DNA from: Oscillatoriaceae cyanobacterium M7585_C2015_266
GTDB lineage: Bacteria; Cyanobacteriota; Cyanobacteriia; Cyanobacteriales; Oscillatoriaceae
Direction of reading: 5' to 3'
Length of the DNA: 64,000 bases
NCBI GenBank assembly: GCA_015295835.1
Contig: DVEG01000020.1
Location: 472,369 to 536,368, forward strand
Position 1 is the stretch's first letter. Each line of letters starts with the position of its first letter. The position numbers and the translations under genes are program-made. Below the pieces are notes generated by a model, which searched no databases, was not told where the DNA came from, and saw only the letters and a program-made list of their open reading frames with translations. Below, in pieces: positions 25,760 through 33,219 of this stretch.

Positions 25760-26662
25760 TTATGAGGGCATCAGACTGCTGGAAGTAGCTTGCAGCCCTT
25801 CTGGCAAGGCTCTAATTTTTAAATCTTCATAAAACTCTTCTTGAGATAGTTCTACTTTGGATTGAGCTGAAAGCAGTAATAGTGCCCAGAAAATACCTAC
25901 CTTATCATTAGATTTGGGCGCAGGCTCATTGCCAGAAGAAGTGCTCGCCCAGATGTCGCTTTCAGGTAAAGCCGTATCGGGTAATAGTGACAGCAGTTGT
26001 TCAAACTCCAGCCACTCCCGCTCTTGGGCAATTTGATGCCAATGAGCCGCTAAAAACCTTTCCAAGCTAGCAGCCATTTCGGAAAGATTTTCTTGGTGAG
26101 CTAAATGGGTAATTGCCTTGACTGTTTGGGCGCCAGACTTGTTACTTAAAAGTCGCTGGCTTCTGCGACGACGGGGGTTTTCTTCCATCGCTTTCGCTAT
26201 CAGCTGCAGTTGTTCTAGCAACTCCTGCAGAGACACTCGGCGTTTTTGCGGAGGCTGAGCAACCGCACGGCGCCGCAACTGACGCTCCAGATGCATTGGC
26301 ACAACTCGCCGAACAGCGTTTTCCCCGTCGCTCTCTTGCTCTTCTTCTATAAACTCTGGCTCCTCTTCTTCCAAAGATGGCGAGCGCAGCAGACTTTCAG
26401 CCTTAAGCCAAACCAACATTGACGCGCACAAAAACGCCTGCCCCGACTGAGACAGTGCCGCTTCTCTTTGTGCAGCCTCTGACATCGGCATAGTCTGGCT
26501 CAAGAAACGATCAATAGCTTCTATCACTTGCACATCCCAAGGATCTATTTCTCCCTGCTTTGCCAAATCCAGCAACAGCTCGATTCCCATCTGCTGTACC
26601 GATTTTGCTGCCCTGGTTTCCACAGTCGCTAGTGCATTCTTTGGCAGTGAAACTGTCATCAA
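25760..26662 (-). CDS. scpA: Segregation and condensation protein A
   Basis: 300 aa. The kleisin subunit that bridges the heads of the SMC condensin. Visible: N-terminal GIELLLDLAKQGEIDPWDVQ, the typical IDRFLSQT, FLCASMLVWLKAESLLR helix, and the winged-helix C-terminal end IFWALLLLSAQSKVELSQEEFYEDLKI. The central region (residues ~95-165) is acidic then basic and poorly conserved, as is usual. No scpB lies beside it. Initiation at 26662 gives MMTVSLP. Confidence 0.88.
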   Translation of the reverse strand: MMTVSLPKNALATVETRAAKSVQQMGIELLLDLAKQGEIDPWDVQVIEAIDRFLSQTMPMSEAAQREAALSQSGQAFLCASMLVWLKAESLLRSPSLEEEEPEFIEEEQESDGENAVRRVVPMHLERQLRRRAVAQPPQKRRVSLQELLEQLQLIAKAMEENPRRRRSQRLLSNKSGAQTVKAITHLAHQENLSEMAASLERFLAAHWHQIAQEREWLEFEQLLSLLPDTALPESDIWASTSSGNEPAPKSNDKVGIFWALLLLSAQSKVELSQEEFYEDLKIRALPEGLQATSSSLMPS

Positions 26663-26806
26663 AAAACTGGGTTTAAACCCCCCTCCGAAAAGTACGGATT
26701 TTCGTTAGTATACTACACATATACTGTGAAAACCAAACAGCAAATTACACTTCGAAAACGAGGGTTAGGGGGTTTTTCGTAGAAATACTTACAAAAGAGC
26801 TATTGC

Positions 26807-27184
26807 TTAACTGGCTGATACTTTATCCGTCAGATATGCCTGACTGGTAAGGGGTTCAGCGCTGGGAGGCAGTTGATGCTGGTGTTGCAACTCTGCCTGA
26901 AATTGCTCTATATTTTGCTCAAGCTCCTGAATCCGAGCCTCTTGCTTGCGGATTTTACGAGCATTTTTTTGGGCTGGCAACCACTGTAGCAAGCGCGTCC
27001 AAATACCAAAGAGCCAAGCCAAAAATGCACCAAGCCCCATCGCTATAAACAGTTCTATCGCCAGCGGTGCTTCAAATTGGACGCCTTCCACTATTTGAAT
27101 GGTAACAATCTGTGTATTTTCCACGCTGAATAAAACCATTAATAAACAAAACACAAACACAAATATTGAATTAATTAGTCTCAT
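26807..27184 (-). CDS. LapA-family (DUF1049) membrane protein
   Basis: 125 aa. Two N-terminal membrane helices (residues ~3-22, LINSIFVFVFCLLMVLFSVENT, and ~42-62, LAIELFIAMGLGAFLAWLFG) are followed by a cytoplasmic coiled coil (KIRKQEARIQELEQNIEQ, ~75-105). The VLFSVENTQ turn is typical of the LapA family; the E. coli member (YciS/LapA) takes part in lipopolysaccharide assembly. In cyanobacteria the role is unknown. 623 bp before it is occupied by scpA on the same strand, with 144 bp between them. Confidence 0.82.
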   Translation of the reverse strand: MRLINSIFVFVFCLLMVLFSVENTQIVTIQIVEGVQFEAPLAIELFIAMGLGAFLAWLFGIWTRLLQWLPAQKNARKIRKQEARIQELEQNIEQFQAELQHQHQLPPSAEPLTSQAYLTDKVSAS

Positions 27185-27511
27185 CTACGAACTCCTGCAT
27201 ATCGGGGTGAACTTGCCCATTTTACAAGGGCAGCGGTAACCAACCAGTAGGCTGATTAAACCTATTTTACCTTTTTTGGGTTACCAGTGATAACAGTGTT
27301 GTCAACCTAAGTTGAAAGATAAATCGTTTTCCTCATAAAAAACAGAGGAAAAAATAAATATATGTTTATTTTTATTTTTAGTCGCTTGCAGACAGTATAT
27401 TCATAAACAATCTACAGCTAGCAACAAAAATTCTGCCACTCTAATCTGGCTATAATTGTCAGGTAATTCTGCACTTTAAGCAAAAAGCAGGTTCGCAGAT
27501 TATATAATTTT
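27185..27511. other. Intergenic region, nothing recognised
   Basis: 327 bp of AT-rich sequence between the divergently placed LapA-like gene and the cyclase relic. No RNA gene or repeat was seen. Confidence 0.5.
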
Positions 27512-28390
27512 TTGAGGAAGAAACCCTATCAAACTTCTGAAAACGATTGTATTGCCATTATTGCAGGGCTGGCAATTTTGGCAGTTGTGATAACTGGTAC
27601 CCCAGCCCATCAACAACCCACCCTGGCAGAAGTTTATCAAGTCATCAAAAGTAAACAGTTTATCGATTTAACACACGCTTTTGCGCCAGGGATTCCTCAC
27701 TGGAAAGGCTTTCCCGATGAGACGCGGGAAAAACTCTACTGGTACGAGCCAGGAGTCAGCAAGTTGGGGTCTGGTTTTTGGGCAGAATTGTATTGTCATG
27801 TAGGGCAATGGGGCACCCACGTCGAGCCGCCGGCGCACTTTATTAAAAGGCTGCGTACAGTGGATGAAATCGAACTCAAAGAAATGATCTTGCCTCTGGT
27901 TGTGATTGATGTTCAAGAAAAAGTTTCTAAAAACCCGGATTACACTCTAACAATGGAAGATGTTAGGGCATGGGAAGCAAAAAATGGCCCGATTCCAGAA
28001 GGGGCGTTTGTGGCGATGCGCACTGATTGGTCGTTTGCGAAGCGACTCTGCAGGAGTAAGCGTTGACTAGATAAGGAGGCGATGGCGAATAAAGATGCTA
28101 GTGGAATAGATCACTATCCGGGTTGGAGTTTGCCGGTACTTAAATATCTCTACGAGGAGCGGAAGATTATGGCATCTGATCACGAAACTACGGATACTGA
28201 TCCGGGAATTGCAACGAGTAAGGGCGACTATTCTTTAGAAAGGTATATTTGGCAACAAAATCGCTTTCAAATTGAGTTGTTGACGAATCTGGACAAGGTA
28301 CCAGAAGCGGGAGCTTTGGTGGTGGTTACTTTCCCGAAGCCGAAAAATGGATCGGGATTTTCTGCACGAGTCTTTGCTATTTTACTGTGA
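27512..28390 (+). pseudogene. Cyclase/kynurenine formamidase-family gene broken by an in-frame TGA
   Basis: Two frames, 27512-28066 and 28082-28390, lie in the same reading frame and together rebuild one cyclase-family protein (PF04199): HTHVEPPAHF-like metal site (GQWGTHVEPPAHFI), then FVAMRTDWS, and after the break NKDASGIDHYPGWSLPVLKY and ETTDTDPGIATSKGDYSLE. At the break the family pattern SKRWPD is read as SKR, TGA (28064-28066), L, D, so the Trp codon has become stop and Pro has become Leu (both single transitions). A 24-bp segment (28034-28057) is also inserted in frame between DWS and KR. Start is TTG 27512; a signal-like hydrophobic N-terminus is visible. Sequencing error cannot be excluded. 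Confidence 0.85.
28034..28062 (+). repeat. Short palindromic dispersed repeat inserted in the cyclase gene
   Basis: The inserted segment reads TTTGCGAAGCGACTCTGCAG then GAGTAAGCG. AAGCG flanks it at 28040-28044 and 28058-28062, like a target duplication. It aligns well with the module GCGTAGCGGCTTTCCCGCAG at ~16469 in the IS605-like relic, so both belong to one dispersed family. Confidence 0.55.
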
Positions 28391-28493
28391 GTGGTATTTG
28401 CTCTAGCAAGATTCAATAAATTTTTTGTAAATTTTTCTGGTCGCTGCTTGCGATAATTCAATTTTGGCAGAAAGAAAAGTGAATAGGTACAAT

Positions 28494-29354
28494 CTATGAA
28501 ATTTTTTCGAGGGGAGGCGCTGCAGTATCTGAGGGAGAGGATTTGACAGTTTTTTGCTGGCGCGTGCCTATGCCTAGTGCTGGAAATAGTTGATATTTCA
28601 AGAAACTGCCGGCGGCAACAAAGAGGATAATAACTAGCGTGCCGATTCCGATCGGACTGGGTACCCAGAAGATAACCTCTATATGGTTGAGATGAGCGGG
28701 TTTGAGAGAGCAGACTATCTGACGCCCGTTATCAAGAATATCTGGGGCGTTCGCGTCGAGATTGGTTTCTATGATGCGAGCTCCCCAGGGCGTATTGAGT
28801 CTAAATTCTAAATCTATGAGCGAACCGGGACTGACGAGGACATTTCCCTGTGAGGAGAGGATTGCGAGCGCTCGCATATCCAACTCATATATTAAATGAT
28901 TCCGCAGCGCTAGTAATAAGTTATTCTGGGTAATACTGAGATGAGATTTGATATCTGACAGAGCAAGTTCACTTTCCTCACGTGAGCGCGGATTTTTATT
29001 TTCAGGCGGATTAAAAAATTGGTTAAATTTCTCTTCCAGCTCATGGCCATTATTAAAAGGAATAGTCACAATCAACTCTTGCGGGGAAAGCCTGTTTACG
29101 CGCCCTCCCAACTGCCGCGCTCGCCGTTCGATATTTTGCCACCATTCCTGTACAGACGAACCGCTGAAACTCGTTAGCGTTTCTGCTAACTTAATATGCT
29201 GTACGAATTCGCCGTGAGTCTGACTCTGAAAATTTATCTCGACATCGTACTTAACGCAACCAGAAAGTAATAGCCAGACAAATAATCCTACTAACAAAAT
29301 CCGAGATTGTCGCAAAAAACTGAAAAAATTTTCCCTCTGTTTCCCTATCCCCAT
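28494..29354 (-). CDS. DUF3153 family lipoprotein
   Basis: 286 aa. A signal peptide with lipobox LLLSGC (Cys at ~33; hydrophobic ILLVGLFVWLLLSGC) indicates a membrane lipoprotein; KYDVEINFQSQTHGEFVQHI and NRLSPQELIVTIPF follow, with a membrane helix near the C-terminus (~233-255, IGIGTLVIILFVAAGSFL). This is the architecture of cyanobacterial DUF3153, function unknown. It is 25 bp downstream of the pmbA-like gene on the same strand and is probably co-transcribed with it. Confidence 0.82.
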   Translation of the reverse strand: MGIGKQRENFFSFLRQSRILLVGLFVWLLLSGCVKYDVEINFQSQTHGEFVQHIKLAETLTSFSGSSVQEWWQNIERRARQLGGRVNRLSPQELIVTIPFNNGHELEEKFNQFFNPPENKNPRSREESELALSDIKSHLSITQNNLLLALRNHLIYELDMRALAILSSQGNVLVSPGSLIDLEFRLNTPWGARIIETNLDANAPDILDNGRQIVCSLKPAHLNHIEVIFWVPSPIGIGTLVIILFVAAGSFLKYQLFPALGIGTRQQKTVKSSPSDTAAPPLEKIS

Positions 29355-29379
29355 AATTGATTCCTCCTAATGAGGTTTC

Positions 29380-30687
29380 CTAACTTTGACGTGACGCAAC
29401 GCTAAGCTGCGTAAATAAAATACTTGGCAAATAAGCGCCACCGCCGATCCATTCTGGGGAATCGCTGAGCTCTGCCAAATTTTTAAATGCTTCAAAAATA
29501 TTGCCAGCGACCATTGTATTTTTAACGCGACCGACAATCTCGCCTTTTTCGACTTTGTAACCCAGATCCAAGTTTACAGAAAACTCACCTGCCAATTGAT
29601 TAGATTGTCCTGCGCCCAAAACCTGATCGACAATTAAGCCTTCTTTCATACTGGCAATTAAGTCAGCAGTAGAAGTTTGACCCGGTGCTATGCAAAGATT
29701 TACCATATCGGGGCTGGGGCGAGACAATCCGCCTCGGAAGCCATTACCGGTGGATGTGACGCCGGCGCGAGCTGCCCAACGGCGATCCCAATAAAATCCT
29801 TTGACTGTGCCTCGTTCGATGTAGACTTTGCGGCTAGTGGGAGTGCCTTCATCGTCAAAGGGGCAAGCCGATGGCCCGCTCGCCGGCTCTTCAAATAGAG
29901 TGAAGCGTTCGTCGAAGAGGGTTTCACCTACTTTGTCTGCCAGAGGAGAGGCTTTTTGGTAGACTACTTGCCCGGAAAGCACGGTATCGAAGAGATTGCC
30001 GAGGGTACTGGCTGCGGCTCTGGGGGTGAAGAGAACGGGGTAGGAGCCGCTGCTGATGTGGGCGAGACGTTCAGCCCGACGGTATTTTTCCAAGAGCTGC
30101 TGAAGTACGCGTTCGGTTTCGATAGGGCGCTCGCGTGCTACGTCATAACTGTATGCTTGCAGGAAATCTTCGCCTCTTACCAGATTACCGGAGAGGCTGA
30201 CGCTGACAATTTGGTTGGAGCGTTCGGCGTAAACGTCGCTATTAGTGGCAATTTTTACCCGCACCTTGCGGACGTGGAAGCTGACATCGACTAAAATTTC
30301 TGGGTTATACTCGTGTACTTGCTGGATCAGCTTTTTGCCTATTTCTACCAATTCCTGGGTAGTGGGTGGCTTGTAGGTGCTTTCTGGTGCTGTCATGCGA
30401 AAGTTTTTAGCAAATTCAAATTCAGCGCGATCGCCCGTAGCGGCTGTTTGCACGGCAGCGTCTACTAAGTCTTCGAGGCGCGTCAAATCCGTGGAACTGG
30501 CAAAACCCAGCTTGCCATTGCAAGTTACACGTAATGCTACTCCCTGTATTGCTTTTGTTTGAAGGGATTTTAAGCGATTATTCTCAAATTCAATGGGGGT
30601 ATCTTGGCTAGAAAGGTAGTAGACCTCAGCGGAGTCTGAGCGTTGAGTGGCCAATTTGAGAATCTGCTCTAGGGTCGAATCACTCAC
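29380..30687 (-). CDS. TldD/PmbA (TldE)-family protein
   Basis: 435 aa. Typical PmbA-like features: SAEVYYLSSQDTPIEFENNRLKSL at the N-terminus, GVALRV, GKLGFASSTDL, and a C-terminal barrel with FDDEGTPTSRKVYIERG, GQTSTADLIASMKEGLIV and GEFSVNLDLGYKVEKGEIVG. In E. coli the TldD-TldE heterodimer is a metalloprotease; TldE lacks the HExxxH zinc motif, and none is visible here, so this is the non-catalytic type. The tldD partner is not next to it. Followed by the DUF3153 gene on the same strand. Confidence 0.9.
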   Translation of the reverse strand: MSDSTLEQILKLATQRSDSAEVYYLSSQDTPIEFENNRLKSLQTKAIQGVALRVTCNGKLGFASSTDLTRLEDLVDAAVQTAATGDRAEFEFAKNFRMTAPESTYKPPTTQELVEIGKKLIQQVHEYNPEILVDVSFHVRKVRVKIATNSDVYAERSNQIVSVSLSGNLVRGEDFLQAYSYDVARERPIETERVLQQLLEKYRRAERLAHISSGSYPVLFTPRAAASTLGNLFDTVLSGQVVYQKASPLADKVGETLFDERFTLFEEPASGPSACPFDDEGTPTSRKVYIERGTVKGFYWDRRWAARAGVTSTGNGFRGGLSRPSPDMVNLCIAPGQTSTADLIASMKEGLIVDQVLGAGQSNQLAGEFSVNLDLGYKVEKGEIVGRVKNTMVAGNIFEAFKNLAELSDSPEWIGGGAYLPSILFTQLSVASRQS

Positions 30688-30906
30688 AATCTCGCCTTTT
30701 TTCTCAAGTCTTTATCGATCTTACTTTAAGAATTGTAAGAAAGTCTGAGAGGGATGTTCGCGGTTGCGCCGAGTCTGTCCGCAAGAATTTGTACTAAGGG
30801 AATAAAGCTATTTAAGTTAAGTAGTTAAGCATTATAAGAGCCATAACAAGAATTACCTGACTCTAGGGATAAGGAAAAGAGGGGATTGTTGAGGGGAGAA
30901 ATTGGG

Positions 30907-32967
30907 ATGGATAGGTTGAATGGGCTGGATGTGAGGGAATGGCTGTTGACAAATGGGCTAGGTAGTTTTGCTAGCGGCACGATTTGCGACGCTCGCACCC
31001 GTACATATCATGGTTGGTTGATTGCGGCTATGGCGCCTCCGTGTCAGCGTAAGCTGCTGTTATCTCATTTGGAGGCTAGTCTGGAAGTGGAGGGGCGGGT
31101 TTGGGAGCTGGGAACGAATTTCTGGGTGGGAGGGGTGCGAGCTCCTATGGGAGCAGAGCTATTGCGAAGTTTTGAAATTGAGCCGGTTCCGACTTGGATT
31201 TGGGGAAAGGAAGGTTGGCAGCTAATCAGGCAATTGCTTATGCCGCATGGGTTAGAAAATAGAGGCTATTCAGAACAAAAATCCTCCCATGCCTTAGCAA
31301 CTGCAAACCGGATTTTGATTAACTACCGCTATCAGGGAGCGACGACGGCGACACTCCGACTGAGATTGTTAATAGGCGAGCGCGATTTTCATCACCAACA
31401 ACGAGCAGAACCTGGTTTGCAATTTTGGCAAAAAGTCGAAGGTAAAAGATTGCTGCTACAAGCTATGCACGGCACTCATCCTGGTACGCCCTGGCAATTG
31501 CGTTGGAGTTCAGGAGAATATCAAGCCGATGGTTATTGGTACTGGAATTATTACTTGCCGGAAGAAACTCGCCGGGGATTAGGCGATCGCGAAGACTTAT
31601 ATAGTCCTGGCCAAATTATTATTACTTTACAACCCGGAGAGTCTGTGACTTTGGAAGCGCGGGTAAGGGTAGAAAAAGAGCTAGAGGCAGAGATATTTGA
31701 TGCTCAGCTAGATTTCGAGGCAGCTGTTTCCCGGGAGCTGCAAAGGCTTGATAGACTTTTCGGGCATTTGAAGGGGTATGAAACGGGCGAGCGCGCGTCG
31801 ATATGGTGGCAATTGTTGCGGGCTAGTGATCAATTTATAGTCTACCGGGCGTCAATTGACGGACCTAGCGTGATTGCTGGCTATCATTGGTTTAATGATT
31901 GGGGTAGGGATACACTGATTGCACTACCCGGTTTAGCCCTAGCGACTGGGCGTTTTGACTTAGCAAGAGGGTTGCTGCAAACTTTCGGGCGTTACTGTCG
32001 AGATGGTTTGATTCCGAATACATTCCCGGATATTGGTACTGAGCCGCTTTACAACAGTATTGATGCAGCGTTGTGGTGGATTGAAGTTTTGGGGCTTTAT
32101 TTAGAAGCAACCGGGGATTGGGATTTTTTAGCTCAGCAATATGGAGTGGTGCGGCAGATTTACAAAGCTTTTTCGGCGGGTACTCGCTATAATATTCAGG
32201 TTGATGCTACAGACGGGTTGCTGATGTGGGATGCGCCTGGGGTGGCGTTGACGTGGATGGATGCGGTGGTTGACGGTTATGTAGTGACGCCTCGGCGGGG
32301 AAAGCCTGTGGAAATTAATGCCCTGTGGTATTCAGCTTTGTGTTGGGCGACTAAGTGGGCTGAGAGACTGGCTGCTGGTGCAGAAGAAGAAGAAGCGGCG
32401 AAGTATTACAAACAGGCTCAGCGTTATGCTGAACAGGCGCGGCGAGTTAAAGGATCGCTGTCAAAGTTTTGGAATGATTATCAGGGTTATTTGTACGATA
32501 CGATTGATGTCGATGATTGGTGTGATCCTCGAATTCGCCCGAATGCAGTTTTGGCTTTGTCGCTACACCACTGCGGGTTTTCGCAGCAACAGGGGCGTCA
32601 GGTATTGAAGGTGGCGTGTAAAAAGTTGCTAACGCCTTATGGTTTGCGTAGTCTTGCTCCCGATTGTCGGGATTATCTGGGCACTTATGCTGGCGATCGC
32701 TATCATCGGGATCGGGCATACCATCAGGGTACGGTTTGGAGTTGGCTGATTGGTCCTTTTGTACGTGCCTGGAAGCGTTTTTATCCAGAGGAACCGATTC
32801 CTTTTGACAGCCAGCCTTTACTGGCTCACTTTTCTCAACAGGGTTGTATTGGATCTATTTCGGAAATTTTTGATGGTGAGCCGCCGCACGCAGCTGAGGG
32901 AGCGATCGCCCAGGCGTGGTCTGTGGCAGAACTAATCAGGCACTGGCACACTCTTGTTATAGATTAG
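30907..32967 (+). CDS. Amylo-alpha-1,6-glucosidase-type glycogen debranching enzyme
   Basis: 686 aa; start ATG 30907, with GAGGGGAG (30891-30898) upstream; a TTG at 30886 is in frame but less likely. N-terminal GDE_N-type beta domain (LTNGLGSFASGTICDARTRTYHGWL, ~13-220) and C-terminal (alpha/alpha)6 barrel (GYHWFNDWGRDTLIALPG at ~317-334, IPNTFPDIGTEPLYNSIDAALWW, YHQGTVWSWLIGPFVRAW). Acidic residues in FNDWGRDT are the likely catalytic site. Acts on limit dextrin branch points in the cytosol. Its stop is 1 bp from the 3' end of tRNA-Met on the other strand. Confidence 0.9.
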   Translation: MDRLNGLDVREWLLTNGLGSFASGTICDARTRTYHGWLIAAMAPPCQRKLLLSHLEASLEVEGRVWELGTNFWVGGVRAPMGAELLRSFEIEPVPTWIWGKEGWQLIRQLLMPHGLENRGYSEQKSSHALATANRILINYRYQGATTATLRLRLLIGERDFHHQQRAEPGLQFWQKVEGKRLLLQAMHGTHPGTPWQLRWSSGEYQADGYWYWNYYLPEETRRGLGDREDLYSPGQIIITLQPGESVTLEARVRVEKELEAEIFDAQLDFEAAVSRELQRLDRLFGHLKGYETGERASIWWQLLRASDQFIVYRASIDGPSVIAGYHWFNDWGRDTLIALPGLALATGRFDLARGLLQTFGRYCRDGLIPNTFPDIGTEPLYNSIDAALWWIEVLGLYLEATGDWDFLAQQYGVVRQIYKAFSAGTRYNIQVDATDGLLMWDAPGVALTWMDAVVDGYVVTPRRGKPVEINALWYSALCWATKWAERLAAGAEEEEAAKYYKQAQRYAEQARRVKGSLSKFWNDYQGYLYDTIDVDDWCDPRIRPNAVLALSLHHCGFSQQQGRQVLKVACKKLLTPYGLRSLAPDCRDYLGTYAGDRYHRDRAYHQGTVWSWLIGPFVRAWKRFYPEEPIPFDSQPLLAHFSQQGCIGSISEIFDGEPPHAAEGAIAQAWSVAELIRHWHTLVID

Positions 32968-32968
32968 A

Positions 32969-33040
32969 TGGCTCAGACTGGATTTGAACCAGTGACCGAG
33001 GGCTTATGAGTCCCTAGCTCTACCGCTGAGCTACTGAGCC
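32969..33040 (-). tRNA. trnM: tRNA-Met (anticodon CAT)
   Basis: 72 nt without encoded CCA. Acceptor stem GGCTCAG/CTGAGCC with discriminator A, D arm GCTC..GAGC, anticodon loop CTCATAA (CAT at 33006-33008, reverse), T arm ACTGG-TTCAAAT-CCAGT. The features (A1-U72 absent, not the CGCGGGG initiator stem) point to an elongator; tRNA-Ile with lysidine (also CAT) cannot be excluded by eye. One anticodon-stem pair (A-G) is mismatched. Its 3' end lies 2 bp from the stop of the debranching-enzyme gene, so transcription ends inside that gene. Confidence 0.9.
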
Positions 33041-33172
33041 GATTTACTTCTAGTGCTTCATAATTATAACTCTTTTTTTGGGAAAGTGCAACCCCTTTTA
33101 GAAAATTTTTTAAATTTTCCCTTTTTAATAAAGCCAAAAAATGGCCACTTTAGTAATCGATGAGGGAGAAAG

Positions 33173-33205
33173 CCCACGACAACCTTAGTCGTGGGTAGCA
33201 TATTC
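33173..33205 (-). terminator. Hairpin downstream of the M23 peptidase gene
   Basis: CCCACGAC (33173-33180) pairs perfectly with GTCGTGGG (33188-33195), ~25 nt beyond the peptidase stop on the minus strand; the following T-run is weak (CTTTCT). Similar hairpins occur at IS605 ends, so it may alternatively be a small relic. Confidence 0.45.
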
Positions 33206-33219
33206 CTAACAGCTGACTA

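Noticed and set aside
27512..28390. Recoding (selenocysteine or programmed readthrough) at the cyclase TGA
   Set aside because: No SECIS-like element or catalytic need; a Trp-to-stop transition together with a Pro-to-Leu change fits decay better.
32447..32719. Antisense open frames inside the debranching-enzyme gene
   Set aside because: Complementary-strand shadows of a strongly supported coding region.
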